The notes under the pieces are model-generated. The model did not search any database and was not told the DNA's origin. It was given only the letters and a program-made list of their open reading frames with translations. A stretch of 10,448 nt of DNA from CAZDOD01 sp964506935 (GTDB lineage: Bacteria; Desulfobacterota; Zymogenia; Zymogenales; Zymogenaceae). Each line of letters begins with the position of its first letter. Position 1 is the stretch's first letter. This document shows positions 5,017 to 10,448 of this stretch, one piece after another. Position numbers and translations under genes: made by a program. The stretch spans positions 1-10,448 of the forward strand of contig CAZDOD010000102.1 of assembly GCA_964506935.1 (NCBI GenBank), written 5' to 3'.

Positions 5017-5955
5017 TTGAATAAGATCAGGATTTTTTCTGGGAATTCCAATCCCAAGATGGCGAAGGAAATATGTCAATCTTTGGGAATTCCTTTAGGT
5101 AAAGCGGAGGTCAAGCACTTCTCAGACGGAGAGGTCTCGGTCGAAATCCATGAGAGTGTCAGGGGAATGCAGGTTTTCGTGATTCAATCCACATGCCCCC
5201 CGGTAAATGACAATCTTATGGAGCTATTGGTCATGATCGATGCTCTAAAGAGGGCGTCTTCAGAGGAGATCACCGCCGTGATCCCTTACTATGGCTATGG
5301 GCGTCAGGACAGAAAGGTATTTCCCAGGGCACCAATAACCGCAAAGCTTGTTGCGGACCTCTTGGAAACGGCCGGTGTAAAACGGGTCATCTCAATGGAG
5401 CTCCATGCAGGTCAGATACAGGGCTTCTTCAACATTCCTGTCGACCACCTCTATTCATCTCCGAAAATGGTGGATTATTTTCGGGGCAAATTTAACAAGG
5501 ATATGGTGGTCGTGTCTCCCGATGCAGGTGGGGTTGAGAGGGCGAGGGCGTATGCACAGCGCCTAGAGGTTGGCCTTGCTATCATCGATAAGAGACGGGA
5601 GAGTCCTAACGTCGCCCAGATGATGAATATTGTCGGCGATGTCAAAGGTAAGAATGCCGTTATACTGGACGATATGGTGGACACCGCCGGGACCTTGGTC
5701 AGGGCGGCAGAAGCCCTGAAAGATAACGGCGCGAAGAAGGTCTATGGTGCATGCACCCATCCCGTGCTCTCTGGCCCTGCGGTGGAGAGGATTGTTGAAT
5801 CTCCGATTGAAGAGATGGTTGTCACAAACACAATTCCGCTCAGGGAGGATGCAGAAAAATCGAAGAAAGTAAAGGTACTTTCGGTCTCCGGACTATTTGC
5901 CGATGCAATAAATATGGTGTATAAGCGCGGGTCGGTGAGCAAGCTTTTTATATAG
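5017..5955 (+). CDS. prs: Ribose-phosphate pyrophosphokinase (PRPP synthetase)
   Basis: This 312-aa class I PRPP synthetase transfers pyrophosphate from ATP to ribose 5-phosphate, giving PRPP for purine, pyrimidine, histidine, tryptophan and NAD synthesis. Features in order: N-terminal FSGNSNPKMA (7-16), the ATP-binding loop YGRQDRK (94-100), MELHAGQIQGFF with His130 (127-138), VVVSPDAGGVERA (164-176), catalytic DKRR (191-194), and the PRPP/ribose-phosphate loop DDMVDTAGT (218-226). Length matches the family (310-320). The start is TTG 5017: TGA lies in frame at 5011-5013, and the N-terminus matches the family from this codon. The TTG has no recognisable Shine-Dalgarno, unusual for a core enzyme. 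It follows tRNA-Gln closely, so processing of that RNA may set the 5' end of the prs message. A strong terminator lies downstream at 6083-6111. Confidence 0.96.
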   Translation: MNKIRIFSGNSNPKMAKEICQSLGIPLGKAEVKHFSDGEVSVEIHESVRGMQVFVIQSTCPPVNDNLMELLVMIDALKRASSEEITAVIPYYGYGRQDRKVFPRAPITAKLVADLLETAGVKRVISMELHAGQIQGFFNIPVDHLYSSPKMVDYFRGKFNKDMVVVSPDAGGVERARAYAQRLEVGLAIIDKRRESPNVAQMMNIVGDVKGKNAVILDDMVDTAGTLVRAAEALKDNGAKKVYGACTHPVLSGPAVERIVESPIEEMVVTNTIPLREDAEKSKKVKVLSVSGLFADAINMVYKRGSVSKLFI

Positions 5956-6024
5956 ACATGGCGCTTGGTCCGAATGGAATAGGCATTAGAGATTGGAGAC
6001 CCGATTTTTTTGGAAACGAAGGGT

Positions 6025-6077
6025 ATATAACAAAAAAAAAGAGTTATTTAGATACATCAATTAACATTTTGTTATGT
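6025..6077 (+). promoter_or_regulatory. Long leader hairpin upstream of rplY, possible attenuator element
   Basis: Positions 6025-6035 and 6067-6077 form an 11-bp stem with one G-T wobble; the core is TAACAAAA pairing with TTTTGTTA. The loop is 31 bases. The right arm also contributes to a smaller alternative hairpin, AACAT (6063-6067) with ATGTT (6074-6078). It lies just before the terminator hairpin at 6083-6111, which is the arrangement expected for alternative leader folding. The role is inferred from geometry only. Confidence 0.4.
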
Positions 6078-6082
6078 TATTG

Positions 6083-6111
6083 AAAGGGGCTTTTTTTGAG
6101 CCCCCCTTTTT
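6083..6111 (+). terminator. Rho-independent terminator immediately upstream of the rplY ribosome binding site
   Basis: GGGGCT (6086-6091) pairs with AGCCCC (6099-6104) around a 7-base T-rich loop; flanking AAA may add pairs. TTTTT (6107-6111) follows. It could end the prs transcript. It sits only 8 nt before the rplY Shine-Dalgarno, leaving no room for a promoter between terminator and gene, so it may act as an attenuator for rplY. Confidence 0.75.
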
Positions 6112-6132
6112 ATCAGATGAGGGTGAAGAGAT

Positions 6133-6810
6133 ATGGAAATAGGTGAACTTAAGATTTCTGTGAGAAATGATAAGGGCAAGGGAGCGGTCAGAAAGCTCAG
6201 GGCCAAGGGGTTGGTTCCGGGGATATTTTACGGCCCCGGCGAGGAATCGGTGAAAATAGCCATAGATTCAAATACACTGAAGACGGCTATAGGGGGCCAC
6301 GAGGACGCAAATCCCATCTTCAACATCATTCCCGAAGGGGAAGAAGCCAAGAGACTTGAAGGTAATAGGGTTGTTTTAAAGGAGACTCAATATAATATAT
6401 TGACCCATGAATACCTCCATGTAGATCTCCTCAAGATTGATATGGCAAAGAAGCTGACCGTCGAGGTGCAGATACATTATACCGGGAAGCCCGAGGGGGT
6501 CAAGACGGGTGGAATCCTTCAGGAGGTCAGGAGGAAGTTGGAGATAGACGCCCTCCCCTCGGATATACCGGAATCGATAAATGTTGACGTCTCGGGTCTC
6601 AATGTTGGAGATTCCTTGCACATCCAGGATGTGAAGCTTCCTGAGGGTTGTGAAACGGACACATCGGTAAACTATACCGTCGTTACGGTGATAGCACCGA
6701 AGGTGACCGCAGAAGATCTGGGAGAGGAAATTGCTCCTGAGGAGGAAGCCGAGCTTGAGGGTGAAGATTTAGGTGAAGGCGAAGCTGAATCCGAAGATGA
6801 AGGCAAATAG
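6133..6810 (+). CDS. rplY: 50S ribosomal protein L25, CTC (two-domain) form
   Basis: This 225-aa bL25 of the long CTC/TL5 type binds 5S rRNA in the 50S subunit. The N-terminal L25 beta-barrel (about 1-96) shows KGAVRKLRAKGLVPGIFYGP (17-36), the family hallmark, and HEYLHVDLLKID (92-103). The C-terminal TL5 domain (about 104-190) carries EVQIHYTGKPEGVKTGGILQ and the IPESINVDVSGLNVGDSLHI region. A highly acidic, Glu-rich tail (about 194-225) ends the protein. Such tails are common in this family. The ATG has GAGGGTG (6119-6125) at 7-nt spacing. The gene keeps its usual place between prs and pth. The terminator-like structure just upstream suggests expression is controlled in the leader. Confidence 0.95.
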   Translation: MEIGELKISVRNDKGKGAVRKLRAKGLVPGIFYGPGEESVKIAIDSNTLKTAIGGHEDANPIFNIIPEGEEAKRLEGNRVVLKETQYNILTHEYLHVDLLKIDMAKKLTVEVQIHYTGKPEGVKTGGILQEVRRKLEIDALPSDIPESINVDVSGLNVGDSLHIQDVKLPEGCETDTSVNYTVVTVIAPKVTAEDLGEEIAPEEEAELEGEDLGEGEAESEDEGK

Positions 6811-6832
6811 AGTTAGAAACGATCTGACTTTT

Positions 6833-6893
6833 CGACCTTTACTTTGAGTATGGATCAGAAACGGTTCAGTGCCGGTTATTTCTTTAAAGGTCG
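6833..6893. repeat. 9-bp inverted repeat framing a structured rplY-pth spacer
   Basis: CGACCTTTA (6833-6841) and TAAAGGTCG (6885-6893) are perfectly complementary across 43 bases, which contain a smaller CGG/CCG pairing around 6862-6874. It begins 22 bases after the rplY stop. No T-run follows directly, so it is not a standard terminator. It may be a 3' stabiliser for rplY or a leader structure for pth. T-runs at about 6929 and 6949 lack good adjoining stems. Confidence 0.4.
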
Positions 6894-6984
6894 CTTTGAT
6901 TCGTATCGTGATTTTAGAGATGGTTCGTTTTTTGTGTGAACTTTTTTTACCAAAGCTCTATCAGAAAAAGGTAATAAAGGGGCG

Positions 6985-7557
6985 ATGAAAGCCGTCTTCG
7001 GGTTGGGAAATCCGGGAAGGAGGTATCAAGAAAGCCGCCACAATGTGGGATTTATGGTCGTCTCCTCACTTGGAGTTGAGGTTGGGATAAGAATAAGAAA
7101 GAGGAGGTTTTCTTCGAAGACGGGAATCGGCGAGGTAGATGGAAAGAAGGTCCTCTTGGCCTTGCCACAGACATATATGAATCGCTCTGGGATTTCGGTA
7201 TCTAAGACCGTAGATTTTTTTCGTCTCTCGCCGCAAGACATAATCGTGGTCTACGACGATATGGATCTTGAATTCGGGAGACTAAGAATAAGGAAGGGGG
7301 GGAGCTCGGGGGGACATCGTGGCGTTCAGTCGGTAATTGATTATCTCGACTCCAAGGATTTTATAAGGTTGAGACTTGGGATAGGAAGACCGATGGGGGA
7401 AGTAGGGAGGCACGGTGATCCCATAGATTTTGTCCTGAGCCCTTTTTCCACCGGTGAAAGGGATATCTTACAGAATATGATAGATAGCGCCAAAGAAGCC
7501 ATCTTGACAATAGTGCATAAGGATGTTGATTTTTCAATGAACAGGTTCAATAAGTAG
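6985..7557 (+). CDS. pth: Peptidyl-tRNA hydrolase
   Basis: This 190-aa Pth1-family enzyme cleaves the ester bond of peptidyl-tRNAs that fall off the ribosome, recycling tRNA. It has GLGNPGRRYQESRHNVGF at 6-23 with Asn9 and the catalytic His19, TYMNRSG with Asn66, and VVYDDMDLEFG at 88-98 carrying the conserved Asp. GGSSGGHRGVQSV follows at about 105-117. At the position of E. coli Asn114, next to the conserved His, this protein has Arg112; I believe Arg or Lys occurs here in some other lineages. Length fits the family. The ATG has AAGGGG (6977-6982) close upstream. hppA follows after 26 bases, so they probably share a transcript. Confidence 0.95.
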   Translation: MKAVFGLGNPGRRYQESRHNVGFMVVSSLGVEVGIRIRKRRFSSKTGIGEVDGKKVLLALPQTYMNRSGISVSKTVDFFRLSPQDIIVVYDDMDLEFGRLRIRKGGSSGGHRGVQSVIDYLDSKDFIRLRLGIGRPMGEVGRHGDPIDFVLSPFSTGERDILQNMIDSAKEAILTIVHKDVDFSMNRFNK

Positions 7558-7583
7558 TATCAGTCTATTTTTTGGAGGTGAGT

Positions 7584-9668
7584 ATGAGTGAAAAATTGGC
7601 GTTTTTTTCGCCGATTGTTGGTCTGGTTGGGCTCTTGATAGCGTTTTTTATTTACCGCTATATCAAGAGACAGGATGACGGCAACGAGCTGATGCGGGAT
7701 CTCGCCCAGCAGATACACGACGGATCCATGATATTTTTGAAGAGGGAATATACAATTCTGATGTTTTTTCTCGCATTGGTGGCGATTTTGCTCGGTCTCT
7801 TTGTTGATAGGACCTGGAATACAACGATTTGTTATATTTCAGGTGCCATATCATCAATGCTTGCGGGATTCTTTGGGATGAAGGCCGCAACAAAGGCAAA
7901 TGTGCGGACATCCCAGGCCGCCGCGAAAGAGGGCCTCGAGAAGGCACTGACCATATCGTTTATGGGTGGTGTAGTTATGGGGCTTTCGGTGGCGAGTCTC
8001 GGTCTCGTGGGCGTGGGGATTTATTTCATAATCTTCGGATCACCCGAGACGGCCAAGTTCATAAACGGTTTCGCAATGGGTGCGAGCTCGATAGCCCTAT
8101 TTGCCCGTGTGGGTGGTGGAATTTACACCAAGAGTGCGGATGTAGGTGCTGACCTTGTGGGTAAGCTGGAGGCGGGGATACCCGAGGATGATCCTAGAAA
8201 CCCGGGCGTCATCGCCGACAATGTGGGCGATAATGTGGGAGATATCGCAGGTATGGGCGCCGATATCTTCGAGTCCTACGTGGGGGCGATCATTGCTACT
8301 ATAGCAATTGCGGCCACGGCATCAATTTTTACATTGGGAAATGTAATAGACGCCGGCGTAGATGTCACGGTTTTAACGGCACCCGATCTCAAGGTGAAAC
8401 TCATGGCACTCCCCCTTGTCGTGGTGGCATTCGGTCTCCTCTGCTCTCTTATCGGCATATGGTCGGTAAAGATTTTCAGAAAGATAGGACCAAAACAAAC
8501 CCTCAGATATTCGGCTATTCTGGCGGCGATTATATTCCTTATCGGGAATTTCTTTGTTGCTAAGGGTTTCGGGAGCACCGGTGCCTTCTGGGCTATCCTG
8601 GCGGGGACGCTGGCCGGTATACTTATCGGTCTTGTGACAGAGTGGTATACATCAGAAAACGAGTGGTTTTCAAATGTCCCTGTAATAAGGGTGGCCGAAG
8701 CGTCCAAGACAGGGCCGGCCACAAACATCATCACGGGCCTTGCCTTGGGGATGGAGTCGACCATAATTCCGGTTATCATAATCTCTGTTGCGACACTGGT
8801 GTCGTACTACTTTGCAGGGATCTATGGGATCGGTATCGCAGCGGTCGGCATGCTCGGTACCGTGGGGATCACAATGAGTGTTGATGCATACGGACCCGCC
8901 GCCGACAACGCCGGTGGTATCACAGAGATGGCCGGTCTGGGTGCTAATGTGAGGAAGATTACCGACAGCCTCGACGCCCTTGGAAACACCACGGCGGCGC
9001 TCGGCAAGGGATTCGCAATCGGTTCGGCGGCTCTTACCGCCCTTGCCCTTTTTACCGCTTTTACCCAAGCGTCCAAGATGGAGGTGATAGATCTGATAAA
9101 TCCCCTCGTTGTTGTTGGGGTCCTCATCGGGGCCGTTATCCCATTTTTTATCGCATCTCGGACGATGATGGCGGTTGGAAACGCCGCGTTCCACATGGTC
9201 GAGGAGATCAGGCGTCAGTTCAGGGAGATCCCCGGCATAATGAAGGGGAAGGGAAGACCCGACTCAGCTCGTTGTGTAGACATCGCAACAAAGGCTTCGC
9301 TCAAATACATGATTGTGCCGGGTCTCACTGCCTTGATCATGCCGCCCCTCATGGGCTTTGTGCTTGGGAAAGAGGCACTGGCAGGAATGCTGGCAGGTGC
9401 CACCGCCACAGGCGTCTTGATGGCGCTTTTTATGGCGAACGGCGGTGCCATATGGGATAACGCAAAGAAGTACATCGAGGGTGGTGCCCACGGAGGTAAG
9501 GGTTCGGAAGCACACAAGGCAGCGGTTGTCGGCGACACCGTAGGAGATCCGTTCAAGGATACTTCGGGTCCTTCGATGAATATCCTCATCAAGCTGATGA
9601 GCGTGGTCTCTCTTGTCATCGCGCCAACCCTGATCGATTTCAAAGGAATTTTGGCCAATTTCTTTTAA
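7584..9668 (+). CDS. hppA: Membrane-bound ion-pumping pyrophosphatase (K+-dependent, probably Na+-type)
   Basis: This 694-aa multi-spanning integral membrane protein couples PPi hydrolysis to cation export. The substrate site is intact: DVGADLVGKLE (186-196), IPEDDPRNP (199-207), ADNVGDNVGD (211-220), DAYGPAADNAGG (434-445), and GDTVGDPFKDTSGPSMNIL (650-668). GNTTAA (468-473) has Ala471 where K+-independent pumps have Lys, so K+ dependence is predicted. GMGADIFESYVGAI (223-236), with Glu230, resembles the TM6 region of Na+-pumping enzymes such as that of Thermotoga, rather than the AADLFETY type of many H+ pumps. Transport of Na+, or both Na+ and H+, is therefore likely but inferred. The start is ATG 7584, with GGAGG (7574-7578) at 5 nt; the in-frame TTG at 7572 overlaps this Shine-Dalgarno and is unlikely. 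The gene probably co-transcribes with pth and ends at a strong terminator. Confidence 0.95.
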   Translation: MSEKLAFFSPIVGLVGLLIAFFIYRYIKRQDDGNELMRDLAQQIHDGSMIFLKREYTILMFFLALVAILLGLFVDRTWNTTICYISGAISSMLAGFFGMKAATKANVRTSQAAAKEGLEKALTISFMGGVVMGLSVASLGLVGVGIYFIIFGSPETAKFINGFAMGASSIALFARVGGGIYTKSADVGADLVGKLEAGIPEDDPRNPGVIADNVGDNVGDIAGMGADIFESYVGAIIATIAIAATASIFTLGNVIDAGVDVTVLTAPDLKVKLMALPLVVVAFGLLCSLIGIWSVKIFRKIGPKQTLRYSAILAAIIFLIGNFFVAKGFGSTGAFWAILAGTLAGILIGLVTEWYTSENEWFSNVPVIRVAEASKTGPATNIITGLALGMESTIIPVIIISVATLVSYYFAGIYGIGIAAVGMLGTVGITMSVDAYGPAADNAGGITEMAGLGANVRKITDSLDALGNTTAALGKGFAIGSAALTALALFTAFTQASKMEVIDLINPLVVVGVLIGAVIPFFIASRTMMAVGNAAFHMVEEIRRQFREIPGIMKGKGRPDSARCVDIATKASLKYMIVPGLTALIMPPLMGFVLGKEALAGMLAGATATGVLMALFMANGGAIWDNAKKYIEGGAHGGKGSEAHKAAVVGDTVGDPFKDTSGPSMNILIKLMSVVSLVIAPTLIDFKGILANFF

Positions 9669-9744
9669 GGTCCGATTCGTTTGAAATAGGATTGTCTTTG
9701 CGCTGGTGATGATAAATTAAATCTAATCCTTTTAAGGATAGATG

Positions 9745-9773
9745 GGGGGTGAAAATTTTCGCCCCCTTTTTTT
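9745..9773 (+). terminator. Strong Rho-independent terminator after hppA
   Basis: GGGGG-T-GAAAA (9745-9755) pairs with TTTTC-G-CCCCC (9756-9766), with one G-T wobble and the loop opening in the central A/T run. Seven Ts follow (9767-9773). It lies about 80 bases past the hppA stop and closes the housekeeping run. The rest of the 9669-9899 gap shows nothing definite, apart from a short AAATC-GCG-GATTT hairpin at 9870-9882. Confidence 0.9.
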
Positions 9774-9899
9774 GTCTTTTCGATCAATCGGGGAAATCGG
9801 TTGGGTGGTAGGTGGGTAGATTTTTAAGGTTTTTGTATTTGGCTCTGATAAGAGGATTGATTGGATTTTAAATCGCGGATTTCTTATTATCGAGACCTT

Positions 9900-10448
9900 T
9901 TATGGACTGTCGTGGTTTTTTTCAATACGGGAAATGATCTCATCCATGACAATATCGTAGGTTCTATTTGAATGAACGAATTCAAAACCGGCAAGTGCGA
10001 TCTTCTTTCTCTTGATCTCGTTTTTCAGGTAGTAATCGATTAAATCGAGACACTCTTCCAGGTTGTGATACCACTCAAGGTGAACACCCTTTGTGAAGAT
10101 GGTTTCAAGCCCGGGAACGTAGTTAGTCAAGAGAAAACCCCCACACCCTAAGGTTATCCATGTGCGATTCGAAAAGTAACATTCCATTTCAAAGTTTTTA
10201 TCGCATCCCAAGATAATTTTAGAGGCGTAACAGATTTTTGCGTATTCTTTTGGATAGATATCCTCTTTTAGGCAGGTAAATCCAATATCCTGCCAATTTG
10301 CCCCCCAAACCTTTAGATCATAATGCTTATTTAACAAGTTAAAAAGATTTATACGGTAGTCTGTTATTTCAGGTATGGGTCTGCCGATAAAGGCGACATC
10401 GGAGGCCCATTTTCTATCTTTTGTAGGGGTGATGGTGTGGGCCTCGTC
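9900..10448 (-). CDS. CgeB-like glycosyltransferase, C-terminal part, cut by the window edge
   Basis: The frame is open from the TAA stop at 9900-9902 to the right end of the window, giving 182 residues with the N-terminus missing; an internal TTG near 10335 is not the true start. The visible part reads ASDVAFIGRP, then a DLKVWGANW strand-loop, SKIILGC, ECYFSNRTWITLGCGGFLL, NYVPGLETIF, a glutamate-rich HNLEECLDLIDYYL helix, and AGFEFVHSNRTYDIVMDEII. This order matches the C-terminal nucleotide-sugar-binding half of GT-B enzymes of the CgeB / glycosyl-transferase-group-1 type (spore or cell-surface maturation proteins). In such enzymes the CGGFLLT-Y segment and the downstream Glu line the donor site. 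The gene is AT-richer than hppA and converges on it, so it belongs to a different, perhaps surface-polysaccharide, locus. The substrate is unknown. Confidence 0.8.
   Translation of the reverse strand, partial: DEAHTITPTKDRKWASDVAFIGRPIPEITDYRINLFNLLNKHYDLKVWGANWQDIGFTCLKEDIYPKEYAKICYASKIILGCDKNFEMECYFSNRTWITLGCGGFLLTNYVPGLETIFTKGVHLEWYHNLEECLDLIDYYLKNEIKRKKIALAGFEFVHSNRTYDIVMDEIISRIEKNHDSP

Noticed and set aside
7572..7574. TTG as the hppA start
   Set aside because: It overlaps the GGAGG that serves the ATG at 7584.
8670..9194. Long minus-strand frames inside hppA
   Set aside because: Such open antisense frames are expected opposite Gly/Ala/Val-rich membrane proteins; the translations are motif-free.
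1..10448. CRISPR array, insertion sequence, prophage or defence cassette
   Set aside because: No regularly spaced repeats, transposase, integrase, nuclease or toxin-like genes were found on either strand.

Overview
The window looks like core chromosome of a Gram-negative, probably anaerobic bacterium. Clues are an outer-membrane-type lipoprotein, a two-domain L25/CTC protein, SpoVG, and a K+-dependent membrane pyrophosphatase with Na+-pump-like residues. A deltaproteobacterial (Desulfobacterota-like) origin is my best guess, but only a guess. Starts at TTG or GTG are frequent. No insertion sequence, prophage, CRISPR array or toxin-antitoxin locus is visible.

Layout: (1) On the minus strand at 30-1716 are a four-TPR lipoprotein with a textbook sigma70 promoter and an alpha/beta hydrolase with cysteine at the nucleophile elbow. 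(2) A divergent plus-strand unit at 1939-2212 has a promoter, a 32-codon TTG-started gene for a very basic peptide of the bS22 (AURKAIP1/COX24) ribosomal family, and a terminator. (3) A 220-base structured leader precedes a THEP1-type NTPase gene. (4) A housekeeping run on the plus strand at 3084-9668 reads engB, ispE, spoVG, tRNA-Gln(TTG), prs, rplY/ctc, pth, hppA and ends at a strong terminator (9745-9773). (5) A CgeB-like glycosyltransferase gene on the minus strand runs off the right edge.

The run ispE-spoVG-prs-rplY-pth is a conserved bacterial neighbourhood. It links isoprenoid precursor synthesis, an RNA-binding regulator, PRPP supply and translation (EngB, L25, Pth, tRNA-Gln, and bS22 nearby). 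The membrane pyrophosphatase uses the PPi released by biosynthesis, including translation and nucleotide metabolism, to drive ion pumping.

The points most worth a second look are the hidden bS22-like gene, an attenuator-like leader squeezed against the rplY ribosome binding site, the GxCxG hydrolase, and a perfect copy of the tRNA-Gln 5' acceptor strand just upstream of the tRNA. I found no convincing wholly new multi-gene system here.
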